The notes below the pieces were generated by a model. That model ran no database searches. It was not told where the DNA came from and worked only from the letters and a program-made list of their open reading frames with translations. Made by a program: the position numbers and the translations under genes. DNA of 64,000 nt from Adiantum capillus-veneris (Eukaryota > Streptophyta > Polypodiopsida > Polypodiales > Pteridaceae). Below, in pieces: positions 11,220 through 23,157 of this stretch (positions are counted from its first letter, which is position 1; each line of letters begins with the position of its first letter). The stretch covers positions 117,600,087 through 117,664,086 of the forward strand of contig CM043947.1 in the NCBI GenBank assembly GCA_014529385.2, given 5' to 3'.

Positions 11220-11826
11220 TTATGGCAAATTTTTTTGGGTGCATAATGGAGATGAAATTGAGTGATTGGACTGAAGAGAATGACAACCGTGCAAAAGGAC
11301 AAGCGGCAACTCCCTTGAAATGTATGGCATTTCAAATTGTTGATTATCATGTTGCAATGTTTTTGTGCGAGCATTCATATCCCCAAATACAATAGCATCA
11401 CCTTCGCCTTTGAAATAAGCAATGTCCTCTTCTAAATAGAAAAATGGTTTATCTCTATCAATGCAAGCATAAGAGGGGGAATCATGATGAGGAATGTAGC
11501 AACCGGCTACAAAAATGGGTGCTCTTTTTGGTGTCATAATTTTCAGCCATACATTACGTTTGTACTTGGTCATCTTTCACAATTGACACAAAATCTTTCA
11601 ATCCTTTCTTAACTATACATGCTACCCCTCCTTGCCCTCTTTGTTGCTTGAGATTATTTGACCACATCAATGAATGTACATTGTAATCCTCCAAGCCATT
11701 AATCCTTTGTGTATCATGCTCCCAAGTTCCAACAAGAAGTACATCATCGGCTTTGCTTGCTAGTTCATCAATGCCAATTCCCGCATTCCATGGGTATCCT
11801 TTACAATTCCAAAAGCATATTTTCAA
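11220..11826 (-). pseudogene. LINE A ORF2 APE-type endonuclease (frameshifted)
   Basis: The endonuclease nicks the target DNA. Two overlapping frames carry it: 11826-11554 with FWNCKGYPWN (Asn of the WN motif) and the VGTWEH position where Glu normally sits, and 11573-11220 with GDMNAR, the GDxN metal/phosphate motif. A frameshift lies at about 11560. The C-terminal His motif is missing because the sequence is cut by the internal deletion. Confidence 0.8.
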
Positions 11827-12004
11827 TTGTACTCGGTATTATAGGTCACACATCGCTATTTGCTTGAGGGACTTGCCTCCTCCTTGGGCACATTTTCTTC
11901 ATGAGAGATCTCCTTGTTTTTCTTATGCTTTTTCTCATATGCCTTGCAATGCATATTTTGTTTCTTAATAGTGCGATCTTCACATACAAAACGTTTTGTA
12001 TCCC

Positions 12005-12280
12005 TCAAATAGATCCAACTATTATCAAGGATAATCTTTCGTTTGGTCTCATCCAGCATGATGCATACAATTGGCCTTTCTCCCAAGCGAGAAGCTCCTT
12101 GCTTACCCACTCTCTGTGCTCCATAGACCATAACTCCGGACATGCCAAAGTGGATTTTGAAGAAATCTTCGATAACAATGGTAAGAGAAGGAGGTGTCTT
12201 TCTAACTTCTCTTCGGGAATTCCACGAATAACAATGTTCTTGGAATGTCGCTCCCGTTCCTTCAACTCTTCCACATCCAC
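12005..12280 (-). pseudogene. LINE A ORF1, RRM-like part
   Basis: SKNIVIRGIPEEKLE at residues about 13-27 matches the first strand and turn of the L1 ORF1 RRM-like domain. It continues the ORF1 coiled coil after a frameshift; further C-terminal remnants overlap in the 11856-12380 frame. Confidence 0.65.
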
Positions 12281-12309
12281 AAGGCTCCATTCTTTGTTTG
12301 AACCATAGC

Positions 12310-12807
12310 TTACATGAGTGAGGAATTAGGAACCACATTGTTACCACATACATCAGCCCAAGACTTGTTTGTGCATACATTTTTCATGTCAAATACATCC
12401 TGGCTCATGGTGTCAAATTTATCCTCTTTCAATACATGGTCATGCTCTACTTTGCTCATGCGCTCCTTCAAAGCATTCAAGTCCACAAGAGAGCATTTAC
12501 ATTTCTTGACTTCCATTTCAAGCTGCATCAAACGTGTTGTTTGCATCTCAAGTGTCCTCTTGAGATTCTCATTCTCAACCACAAGTACCCTTAGTGTGCC
12601 ATTCTCCATTGCAAGTGCCCATAAGTCTTCACCTTGTTTGTTTACCGTCTCTTGCAACGATACCAAGTATGCCATGATCATGGTTTTCGATGTTGTTGGT
12701 TGGGTGGTTGTGTTGCTATCTCCGCATGTAGGAGATTTTGGATCATGTTCCACAATGGTTGTGGACCTTGTTGAAGAAGAAGAACCCTTGCGAGTGCCGA
12801 AAGACAT
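12310..12807 (-). pseudogene. LINE A ORF1, coiled-coil part
   Basis: ORF1 proteins of L1 elements bind the element RNA and form trimers through a coiled coil. This 165-residue frame from the ATG at 12807 has a Ser/Thr-rich start (residues 1-40) and then a heptad-like Leu/Glu/Lys region (about 45-135). The RRM-like part follows in the next block after a frame change near 12300. The start is the first Met of the frame and sits downstream of an AT-rich leader, so it is plausible. Confidence 0.7.
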
Positions 12808-12840
12808 TGTATTTAAAATAAGAGATGAGAGTCAACTTTC

Positions 12841-13035
12841 TTGAATCTGTTCACTTCAGAAATGCTGCTGCAGAAACTCCTTCCATAACTTTAAAAATTT
12901 CTATCTTTATATCAATGCGTAGAGAGTGTTGTACTCTTCGATTGAAGCTATAGATCACCCAAATCGGAGTTCGGATGAAGAAGTTATGATCAAAAGAGTG
13001 AATTGTTGTCTACTAGGTCAAAAAACGACTGCACT

Positions 13036-13097
<62 letters not shown>

Positions 13098-14500
13098 GTT
13101 TCCCTTTCTAATGCTACCACATGAGCAACATCAATTGTTACATTTGCCTCCTCCCACCAATAGGAACAAAGACCATGGTTGCTCTAGCACAACAATAGCA
13201 ATACCCAGTTATGCAATGTGCACTCAAATGATGGGTCCTTAACAAATAGACACCTTTCTCTCACAATGCCATTTAAAAGTAGTCTCTATTATGCATGCAC
13301 CCGATAAGTATAGGGTATAATCTATAATTTGGCTCACAATGTAGTAGCCAAAATATTGTCATTTAATTCATGCTCACTTTAGTTCCATCATTGATGGTAC
13401 ACCAAGGCCTTATCATAAATTTTGTCAATCATTGTTGACCTCGCGCATAAATGGCATTGGGCATGACTATCTACACACAAAGCTCCTTGGTTGCTCACCC
13501 AAACTACGTTTCAAGGATCTATCATGTGGTAAACGGTACCTGTGAAAAATAGAGAGATTCACACCTTACATATGTGTTTGGAGTCTGTAAAGGTGTAGAA
13601 CCATCTTGTGCACTTGTTCAAGGTGGTCAATCCGCACCTATTAAAAACTAGAGATCTCAAACATGCATCAGACGATGGCGCTGCCTCTCAAAAATACTAC
13701 CATGTTGCAGCCTCCCTGCCTAAATCCCTTCCACCATAAACTACTATATATAGACTAAGATATGCAACGTCGAAGTTTACAAACACTCTCCAATCGAACA
13801 CCTATGCTCGTAGCACATTGTGATATATGCAATAGGGTTTCTATTGTGGATCGCTTGGAGGGGCCTTTATCATGGTAAGTACTAAGGCAATGGTCATGCG
13901 AGGCATAGTTATCAAATTTTTTTTTGATAAGTATGCCTCAATCACGATCACACGTAGGAAGCTTGTTGGCATAGTAGAATTATGCTCACAATTTTGCAAC
14001 TATGCCAAAATCAACATAATTGCAATGGTTACCCCACTTGAGCATTAAATGGGGAACTGCCCACGCACTGTTGGCGTACGTGCCTCACACAAAAGGTTTT
14101 CTGTGATGTAGGCCTTTGACTGCGAGCACCATTTCTCTTCCACACTGGAAACAACAAGTAGCGGGGGGTGTTTTCACCTTCTTGCAACACTTGCATTGGG
14201 CAACTATGCACGTACGTGACCACTTGGATGCTCTACTTGCGAGCAATAAATGTAACTAATGCTTAGTTGGCCTCATTTACTTGAACAAAAAAGTAAGCTG
14301 AGTGTGACCACGCCTTAAGTAGTGTTGAGAACTTGAGGGCCGCCCCGTTCAAGACTCCATGAATCATGATTATCTGGGGTTCGGAGCTTCGAAACTACGA
14401 ATTCTTCACAACATAAACATGGAAAACACTTTCAGCAAGCATTATGGATCGTGGGTCCACGTTGTGAGCTCTTTTGCAAGGAAATGGGGAGTGCCTCTCT
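12841..14500. other. Intergenic DNA with a (GA)n microsatellite
   Basis: A (GA)n tract of about 49 bases lies at 13043-13091. No coding sequence longer than about 80 residues is free of the repeat. Nothing else recognised. Confidence 0.5.
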
Positions 14501-15542
14501 CTTTCCTCAAGTAACCATGTCTCTCTTTCCTCAAGTAATCATGTGTGTGTAATCTCTTGGTATTGCCGCGCATGTTAACAAGCTGCTGCCGGACCGTGCC
14601 GGTTTTGGGTACTCTCAGATTTTACTTTCTGAAGATCTGCTTTCAAGCGCTCGTGTCAAAGCTTGCCATTCTTGCCTTCATGTTCGGAAGCCTCCAGATT
14701 TCAGCAAGGTGAGAGCGATTTGTCCATTGCTTTTGTGAAGGACAGTTCAAGGTCTTGGATTGCCTGTTGTTTGGGTTCTTTGAGTGCCTCTTGAGAAACT
14801 TTACTGCTCAAAGAGAGTCCTTTTTCATGCTTTTGCTTCTCATTTCCTGCTATTCACAATGTCTGAAGCATCGCCCCTCGCCCTTTAGCCCATTGTCTAA
14901 AGCATCACGCTTTAGCCAGTGATTTGGGTTCAACAAGTTGGGGCTTAGTAATGATATTGGGAAGGACAACTGAGAGACTTATCTTTGGTTGGATATCATC
15001 CTGCTTACTGTGTAGAACAAGGTTGTCATTATTTTGACAGACCTTTTGCCCAAGGGCAGATGATTTGAATCTCAGTCAAATTCATGCTTGTCATGGTTGC
15101 TCATGGTTCTGGAAGCTGGCAGTGCGATTGTGTCTGTAATTTTTGTGCAAATTATTATCACAGGTCTTGAGCTCAGGCACATTTTGAGGGCATGTTGTAA
15201 AAGTAACAAGGGTTATCGCAAAAAGAGCCCTGGTGCGGCATCATTAGAAGAAAGAAAAGCTAAAAGATAGAAAGAGAGGGCCCATAGACCCTGTTGGGTC
15301 GCTACTACTCTGTCGTCTACATCAACGCTGTACTGCATTAGGGCAAAGCAGTGTGGGAAATGGGCTTGTGTAAAGAAGGCAGAGATGTTTGGCATGGTTT
15401 CACACTGATGGCTATTGTGTTGCCCAATTCTGGATCATGGTTGCAAAAGATTGATACACGCGTCTGTCTTATGATGCCACTGTACTCTTTTGAGGCGGGC
15501 TTATTGACAATTTACCATGCCATGTAAGTTATACCTGTCTTG
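14501..15542 (+). promoter_or_regulatory. Probable promoter and 5' leader of the pseudokinase gene, possibly with an intron
   Basis: A donor-like AAG|GTGAGA occurs at 14708/14709, and pyrimidine-rich ATTATTATCACAG acceptors occur near 15163 and at 15548-15560. A leader intron using the second acceptor would remove the first Met of the long ORF and make an internal Met the start. Inferred from consensus only. Confidence 0.3.
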
Positions 15543-18170
15543 ATGGGATTATTATCACAGCTGACAGAGATCGTACTTCATTGCCCCTTTGATGAGCAAG
15601 GGCATTACTGGCTTTGTCCTACACAATGCCAAGCTCTCTGTATCTATTATTGTTCAAATCTAGAACGATTGTTTGGCACAATTTTGCGCCCACGCAACTT
15701 GAATTCCTCGTCTTTGTTATCTACAAGACGAAGAAATTCATTTTCAGCCTTTTATGACAAGACTTTTATGAAGTTGCGGTCGAATCGTAAGGTCAGCAAA
15801 TCTTCTATGGCAGCTTTGGGTGACCAATCTAGTGCTATGGCCATCCTTGAAGAGCTGAGGAGTATTCCAAGTGCCATTGAGGAACTCTTCAGAGTTATGA
15901 AAGAGGCAGAAATTTACATTCAGGCTTGCAGTAACTCAGATTGGTGGAGAACAGCTGTTGACATGGGCTTTATGAATGAAGTGCGTGATGTGCACATTCA
16001 CGACCTCATGTGGTGCATTGCAGGCCTTAAATTAGCTCTCCAAACTGTTCGGGGGGTTGAATTAGAGTCGCGTGCACAGTTCACCAGACTGGGAGTTGCT
16101 CAATGCTATGCTGAAATGGGGGAACTCTCGTCTCAAGCATCAGAGTTAATTAGGTGTGAAGAGCAAGATTATGCCCGTCTTTCCTCCATTGTACAAGAAG
16201 CAAAGCACAAGTATGATGATATGAGTTTTGTGAGGAGAATGGTGATGAATGGGCATGACAGGGCCAAGCACGGGGTAGTCCACTTTCTATCCCAAAAGCT
16301 TGGGGTTCCATCCTACACAGCAGAGGCTGACAGCAGCTCTCCTAATGTGCGAGAGCTTCCACAAAGCATGCGTATATTGATCGAAGATTTGTCATTTGCG
16401 TCACCGCCTCGTACAATCGCTCAAGGTAAGTTTGCTGTAGTCTATGAGGCTTCTTGGCTTGGAATGAAGGTGGCTGCTAAACAGTATGACTATGATGCTT
16501 GCAAAGAGTATTTCACTTATGAGGCAGCTGTGCATGCTAAATTGCGGTGTCCTTTCATCATTCAACTGTATGGGTGGTTGGTTGACTCACACAACTACTC
16601 ATACTATCTTGTTTTTGAGCTAGTCAACAACAATCTTGCATCCATAGTGAAAGACAGAAAGGACTTGAGCAAGCCCCTTCATTTGCCTGTAATATTGGAT
16701 TTAATGCTGCAGCTTTCTAGAGCCATGGACTACCTGCACAGTAAAGGAATAATGCACAAGGATATCAGGCCACACAACGTTCTTGTACAACCATCAAGCT
16801 CATGTGCAGAATTGATGGAAAAGGGCTATGGACGAGTGAAGCTTTGCAATTTTGGATTTGACAGGCTAAACGTGGATGCTGCACATTGGAGTGCTCTGGG
16901 GTACAGGGCACCAGAAGTTTGGGCTCTTCATGACAAGAATCGGGTCGAGCAACTAGATTACACATTGGAAGCTGATGTTTATAGCTTTGGCATGACATTT
17001 GTCTATTGTCTCATTGGAGAAGATCCTTTTGCAGGCGTCGCATCGAGGACCAGTTTGAGAGATGTAGTGCAGAAAGGTGTGACTCTCAACTTGCCTCCTA
17101 GTTGCCCTCTTGTATTGAAAGATCTTTTGCAGAATTGCTTGTCGAAAAGTTTGTCGGCTCGCCCTTCATTCACAAGTATTACAATGGCTCTGCAACACTT
17201 GAAGCTGTTGATGATGAAATCAACAGCTGTTGATGAGGTAACAAACCGATTGATGGTAGATGAGGAGTTTTTCTTGTCTAACCCTGTGATATCATACGCA
17301 GAGCTTTGCAGTGCAACATCGGACTTCTCCACCAGAGTGCAAAATATCTTCTTGCATTCCATGTATCATGGTGTCCTCTCTGATGGCACAAAGGTTTTGA
17401 TTCAGCAAATGCAGGGGCTGATAAATGTAAGAAAGCTTTGGCTGCAAACATCAAGGCTACTCAACTTGAGGCATAGCAATGTTGCTGGTCTCAGAGCGAT
17501 TTGCATTGAGTCTTCGCGGTACTGGTTTGTCATTGAAAATAGTTCTGTACGAGGCTCTCTTGACAAATGGTTGGAGGCCGACAACACACAAGAGAAGTTG
17601 GATGTAGCAACTTGCTATCGGATTGCAATAGGGGCAGCATGCGGTCTGCAGTACCTACATGCGCAAGGCATTGTGTATGCGGTGACAGCTGAAAACATTT
17701 TGCTTGATGAGAGGTATGAACCTCAGCTACTTGTCTCTTCGGTGCAATGTGAAGAGAGGGATGAGGATCTTGAGTACCATCAGAGGCTGGATGTCCTGCA
17801 CTTCGGCACGTTAATCACCAAGCTCCTCTCCTACCTGAGAGGAAACAACAGTATCGGAGACGACTCACCCATCGACTCTCAAGTTTATGTGTTCCAGCGA
17901 GTTGAAAACCTCTGCTCGGATGCGCTCATGGATGAGGTTGTGGAGCTGATGGAGTCCATATACGACTCTTGCTTTGAAGAGAGCTTCCCCTTACACTGCG
18001 AAGAAGAAGAAACCACTGCTTTAGATACAGAAGGAAGCTTAAAGGCGCTGGAATCTTGTCATGAAAGCTTCACCTCATTGTTTGATGTAACCCAAAACCT
18101 TGTAGGTCGTACTGATAGTTTAGAAGATGAGCCATTTCATAGCCAAGATTGCCATTTTCAGTATATCTGA
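15543..18170 (+). CDS. DUF1221 tandem pseudokinase, plant MLKL-like candidate
   Basis: Uninterrupted frame of about 875 codons. Numbering is from 15540. Residues about 100-260 match my memory of plant DUF1221 (EAEIYIQACSNSDWW at 122-136, VHIHDL at 151). Kinase-like domain 1 (about 290-555) keeps the VAAK lysine (Lys314), Asp408, Asn413 and APE (457-459), but HRD is HKD, the usual catalytic-loop Lys is Arg410 and DFG is NFG (437-439). Domain 2 (about 585-815) resembles receptor-like kinases but has YAV (713-715) for HRD, Gln for the ATP-binding Lys and no DFG. It is predicted to be a cytosolic signalling or scaffold protein. DUF1221 kinases have been described as plant MLKL-like immune proteins; that link is from memory. 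The start is uncertain: Met77 (15768) and Met90 (15807) are good alternatives if a leader intron is spliced. Intact and apparently intronless. Confidence 0.85.
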   Translation: MGLLSQLTEIVLHCPFDEQGHYWLCPTQCQALCIYYCSNLERLFGTILRPRNLNSSSLLSTRRRNSFSAFYDKTFMKLRSNRKVSKSSMAALGDQSSAMAILEELRSIPSAIEELFRVMKEAEIYIQACSNSDWWRTAVDMGFMNEVRDVHIHDLMWCIAGLKLALQTVRGVELESRAQFTRLGVAQCYAEMGELSSQASELIRCEEQDYARLSSIVQEAKHKYDDMSFVRRMVMNGHDRAKHGVVHFLSQKLGVPSYTAEADSSSPNVRELPQSMRILIEDLSFASPPRTIAQGKFAVVYEASWLGMKVAAKQYDYDACKEYFTYEAAVHAKLRCPFIIQLYGWLVDSHNYSYYLVFELVNNNLASIVKDRKDLSKPLHLPVILDLMLQLSRAMDYLHSKGIMHKDIRPHNVLVQPSSSCAELMEKGYGRVKLCNFGFDRLNVDAAHWSALGYRAPEVWALHDKNRVEQLDYTLEADVYSFGMTFVYCLIGEDPFAGVASRTSLRDVVQKGVTLNLPPSCPLVLKDLLQNCLSKSLSARPSFTSITMALQHLKLLMMKSTAVDEVTNRLMVDEEFFLSNPVISYAELCSATSDFSTRVQNIFLHSMYHGVLSDGTKVLIQQMQGLINVRKLWLQTSRLLNLRHSNVAGLRAICIESSRYWFVIENSSVRGSLDKWLEADNTQEKLDVATCYRIAIGAACGLQYLHAQGIVYAVTAENILLDERYEPQLLVSSVQCEERDEDLEYHQRLDVLHFGTLITKLLSYLRGNNSIGDDSPIDSQVYVFQRVENLCSDALMDEVVELMESIYDSCFEESFPLHCEEEETTALDTEGSLKALESCHESFTSLFDVTQNLVGRTDSLEDEPFHSQDCHFQYI

Positions 18171-18433
18171 TGATATTCTTATGGTGTTGTCCTTGCAATT
18201 CTTTGTAGAGGTCTTTTTTTCTTCTGTATAGTTACATTTGCCAAAATCCTTAAATCATTTGTTCCATTATTTTGGGGAAGCCATACCTACTGTTTCTTCT
18301 TGCGTACTGTTGTTGGATTTCTACATATTTATGCACAGAAGTTTGAGTGTACGTATATTACTACAAATGCGCATATGAACGATAGTATTGTTCATATACA
18401 GGCAAGCACATAGAAGCACCTACCCAATTATAA

Positions 18434-18474
<41 letters not shown>

Positions 18475-18596
18475 TTTCTTTGTTTCTTTGATTGTTTCTA
18501 GCTTTTTGAGCATCACAATGCTCTGTCTTTTGTACTTCTTTGTTGTGGATTTTCCTCACTTTGAGGTTTCCGGCTTAAATCAAGATTTACAAAAAA

Positions 18597-18637
<41 letters not shown>

Positions 18638-19206
18638 AGGAAAGAGAATTTGAACGTCGTAGGAAACTATCCCGAGAGACCTTAAAAGATCTGTCCGACG
18701 AGGACAGTTGAACTCAGGACCTGTTATTCAAGAGGGAAGAGAGAGAGAGATTTTAATGTCGGAAGAACAATAAGGGTTGTCATTAAGTGTCGTATGGTAA
18801 AGTACGGGATGGTTTCGTATGGGAAAATCTAGTGTATCAGAATTTATATTGTATAGTTTAAATTTGTACAGTGTGTTTTCTCATAAAAACTCTTTAGGGT
18901 TATTTAATATTGTACGGTGTGTTGTATTGTACGTCTATAAGTACGGTCAAAGAATGTGGCATATTTGTACGATATGAGCATTCATATGCCGCACGAAAAC
19001 TTCCATAGAACAATTCACAAGTTTCCTCTTCTTATTCACACACACTCACACACAGACCCAAACACGCCAATGAGGAGAAATTTTAAAGTTGTGGGGACAA
19101 TCCCAAGAGACCTCAAAGACCTCAAGAGAGTTGGGTCATGTGATTAACCTACAAAGTTAAAATTGAATTCAGTTTAATGGCGCTATTTAGTAAGTGAATT
19201 GTTATG
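18171..19206. other. 3' flank of the pseudokinase gene with two (TG)n(AG)n microsatellites
   Basis: Contains the gene's likely 3' untranslated region. Compound repeats of TG then AG lie at about 18434-18473 and 18598-18636, about 165 bases apart. No gene seen. Confidence 0.7.
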
Positions 19207-20204
19207 CACAAGAAGATTTAGAAAACCGAGTCTTTTCTCATGTAGGAAAACGGAGTCTTTTCTTGTGTTTTTCATACAATGAATAACATCATGAGCTTCT
19301 GCTCGAGAGGCACCGCATACCTAGCTAGGTACGATTGGGGGCAAGGGACCACCGGCACAGTGGCAGAAGCATAGCATACCTAGCTAGGTACGATTGGGGG
19401 CAGGGGACCACCGGCCCCCCCACCGGGCCGGTGGTCCCCTGTCCCCAATCGTACCTAGCTAGGTATGCGGTGCCTCCCTCACAGAAGCTACATATGAGAA
19501 ATTTTAGAGGCAAATGAATGAATTTGAAGGTTTTTACTCCAAATTTCTCCGGAATTTGTAGGTTTTCTCACCTTCAAATTTAAAATGTAGAGGGTTATTT
19601 GACCAGCCCTACTTCTTGCTGATTTGGTGGTGGCCACCTCTCCATGCCCCGAGTGGTGGAGAAACGGTGGCATTGAATGAGGGTGTGGATGGGGCAAAGA
19701 GGAGATGAGATGTTGGTGGCATCAACACTTTGTTTTGTGGCATCCTTGGGCAAACTTGATTCAGAGTCTCGAAGGTGCTTGGCTTACCTCCACAACCTAC
19801 TTCCCTGGGTTTTTATGGAGGTATGCCCACTCGCTCCGCGTGATTTGGTGGTTGTCGGGTGGTCTACAGGTTGTGTGTGTCTTAGAGTGGGGTAATAGGC
19901 CCCACATGAGGGTGGCTTGCCAATCTTGTATGGTGTCTGATCTGGTTTTTGTTTGTTATGGCTCTTGCACACAGGACGCTCAAATTGTGACTCACCTCAA
20001 CTTCTGTGAGGGAGGGACCGCATACCTAGCTAGGTACGAATGGGGGCAGGGGACCATCGGCCCGGTGGGGGGGCCCGGTGCCAATCGTACCTAGCTAGGT
20101 ATGTGCTACCTCTCAAGCAGAAGCTCATGATGTTATGCATTGTATGAAAATCACTGAAAAAGACTTTGTTTTCCTACATGAGAAAATTTTTAAATCTTCT
20201 TGTG
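19207..20204. mobile_element. Fold-back element with long inverted repeats and palindromic modules
   Basis: The outer arms are inverted copies: the left begins CACAAGAAGATTTA at 19207 and the right ends TAAATCTTCTTGTG at 20204. Inside, the module GCATACCTAGCTAGGTACGA (or close variants) occurs three times direct (about 19314, 19374, 20021) and twice inverted (about 19449, 20084). The pair at 19374-19468 forms a nearly perfect hairpin with arms of about 44 bases. The centre (19490-20000) has no convincing ORF. No transposase and no clear target duplication were found, so it would be a non-autonomous fold-back or MITE-like element. Confidence 0.7.
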
Positions 20205-21393
20205 TTGTGTGCAATCAGTGCTTGCTTTACAAGTTCTGGGCCTTCTTGTATAAGGCATGCTCTATGGACTCTATATGTGTAGTGTTAAGAATTTTATGTT
20301 TCTCTGTGTCATTCATGGCTTGTTCTGCAAGCATGGAAGCATTTTCATTTCTTTTAAATGATGAATTTTATTATATTCTCTCCACTCACATTTGTGAGTA
20401 TGGCTTTAAAAGAAAAGCAAGGAAAGACACCCCTTGGGAATGGTTCATTTACAAAATCCCAACTTAATTCAAACCTATGGGTTTTTTTGGCTTGTTTAAG
20501 CGAATCTTAGAGGAAGCATGAAAGGTCGTTCATCTCCTAGGGTAAAAGCGCCATGTTAAGGACATTGAGAATAAAATCCATCGATTTCACTGCGCGATTC
20601 AAATTTTTGAGTACAGGATGGTGCAATCGAGAGCTGATTTGAAACGCTATCAGCAACAGTTGCCGTTGATGGTCGCGGTGCACCCATTGCGAAGCTATGG
20701 CAGCCTTTAGAAAATATCCTCAAAAAGTTTTGTGCCCCAATAGGCAGGGACGACAAACATGAGCCAAAAGAAGTACAATTGAACACGAGTGTCGAACCAT
20801 GGTGCCTGCCAATCAACTAATGGCACGTCAACCTAACCGTCCCACCACTAAAGCGACGATGCCCAATCTCTCAGACTTTAGTGTACTAGAAGTTTGTCTC
20901 GGTTTAGGGACATGTCCACTTATAGGGGCTTTTACCCTAATGTCCCTCCAGTGGAGTTTCAAACATTTAAGATATGATAATAAGAAAATCATTTCATTTT
21001 TTGGAAATGTAGGGTCTTCACTTTAAGAGATGCCTCCCATAGTTCCCTTGCCCTTTTTGGGTTTTGTTGTCAGTTTTATATAATTTATCCTTAGAATAAC
21101 GAGGTGAAGATCACGTAAGCATGTTAAAACATGTAAGCCTTTCGAAAAGAGTCTCTTAACTCAAGAGCTCTACCTTTTCTAACTTTGAAAACTCTAAATC
21201 TTAGCAACATGAGAATACATAAAAGTGCATTGTGTGAACTCGAGAAAAAGCATAAAACTACAAAGAACATGTTAAAAAATTTCAATTTCCTGTTTGGAAA
21301 AGTTGTAAAGGAAAGTGTGTTTATTTATACGTATCCCTTTCTCGAATGCAGAATCAAAGAAAACTCCAAACAATGAATGGAGCCAGCAGCAAT

Positions 21394-21429
<36 letters not shown>

Positions 21430-22839
21430 CTTAAAGCCAAGACGACCCTTCTAAAAATGAAATGACTTCTGTTAATCTTGACCTTTTAAGTACTTCAAAA
21501 TCCCTCTTGAGGGACAAATGTCAACACTAGGAAACAAATGACAAACAACAAGATGAGGAGGCATGAAGGCCTGCTAAGTTAAGGGGGGGATGAGATTTTT
21601 CAAAATTCTCAAAATACCCCTGGTTGTGAATCTAAATATCTCTAAGCATTAAAAATTTATAGTTTTTGATAAGAAGATTGATTGTCTATCGATACAAGAT
21701 GCTAAAACTAGAATTTGAGTTGGTTATGTAAGTTTTGGAGATGAATTGCGTTGCTCTTTTAAAACCCAATTCCCTAATTTTTGTGAGATAATTTCTGACA
21801 AATTACATGCTAAACACTCAAGAAAGAATCTCGATGGTAAAAAAGGAATAAAGATTAGAAAGTCTTGTCAATCCAACCAAAATGGATACAAGGATATTTT
21901 GGGAATTTTTTAAATTTGAGAGATATTTTTAAAAAAATCACAAATTAGAGGGGTATTTTGATAATTTTTTCAAAATAATAAGGTGAAAGCTGCACATTGT
22001 ACATTACCATTTGAAACCAAAATTTTAAAAAAAAAGAGAGGAAAAAAACACCTTGAAAAACTAACTCAAAAGAATCCTTCATAGAAAAGAATAGATTCAA
22101 TAAGCATAGAAAATAATATAACAATTTAATGAAATTAATCTTTGTGAATTCCTTAAATGAAAGGACTCTTTATAATCAAAATATCAAACAAAAAATTGAA
22201 TCATGGTTCAAACTCTTAAGAATACACTCTTTACTTTTTTCTTCTCTAACGCCTTTTTCATCAAATAAATGAATGCAACTTTGAGAAATAGCCTCGGAAA
22301 GGACATGATGTCTTTTTCTTCAAGACTTTTGAAGCTTCTTGAGGACACATATTTAACAAAGGTCAAAATACAGAGTCCTCCTTAGAACAAGGTGAAAGCT
22401 CACTATGGCCTACATAAAGCTATTAGAAGAATTTAATAATAAAAGGTTTCTTTGTTGTGAGAAAAAAAAAAGAAAGTGACTAACTTTTTAAAAAATTTAT
22501 TGTAATAAATTTTTTTTAATAAAAAAAGTGTGACAAGAAACTATTTGGACTATAATATATTCTCAAAATGTAAAAAATAATGTTTGGAAAGCCACTGGAA
22601 GTATTGTAGCAAATTGAGAAAAACAAAAGGGGAAAGAGGATGAGAAAGATTGTGTGGTGTGACCCAATGTTCAATGGACCTCTTTAAAGAGAGAGAGGTA
22701 CACAAATGTCAACACCTTTCCTTTCAGAAAGACCTAGAAGAAATATTTAAAAACAAGGTGAAGACTTTACATGGCCTGAAGAAGGCAACTTTTTTTTCTG
22801 TAATAAATTGAGTGATTATTAAAACACATTTGACATGTT

Positions 22840-22879
<40 letters not shown>

Positions 22880-23150
22880 ATAACACTAGAGAGACAGAGA
22901 GGGTCCTTTTCATGCATTAAATTGTATGATGACAAAGAGAGAGGGATGTGCGCGCGCGCACACACACACACTCACAATCACTTTGATAATGAAATTGTTT
23001 AAATGAGGATAGTAAGGCTTCATTTTAAAGCAAACTTAAAGGCTCATGATTGCCAACACATTTGTATATATATATATATATCTTTATGTAAGAATTTGCA
23101 TTTAACATTGTATACCAGCAATTCAAATAAATATTGAGCAAGCCATGATA
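20205..23150. other. AT-rich intergenic DNA
   Basis: No gene seen. Holds (GA)n at 21397-21428 and 22844-22875, a (GC)n(AC)n run near 22950-22971 and a (TA)n run near 23063-23081. Many short A and T runs. Confidence 0.6.
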
Positions 23151-23157
23151 TAAACAA

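Larger units (their letters stand above)
10059..12840 (-). mobile_element. L1-type LINE (family A), internally deleted and frameshifted
   Basis: On the minus strand the order is ORF1 coiled coil, ORF1 RRM-like part, APE endonuclease, RT C-terminal part and CCHC zinc finger. The catalytic RT core is absent: endonuclease sequence ends near 11220 and post-RT sequence begins at about 11132, leaving room for under 30 residues where several hundred are expected. Several frameshifts separate the blocks. The element is dead. Confidence 0.88.

Noticed and set aside
12314-12844. 176-residue plus-strand ORF
   Set aside because: Antisense shadow of the LINE A ORF1 coiled coil.
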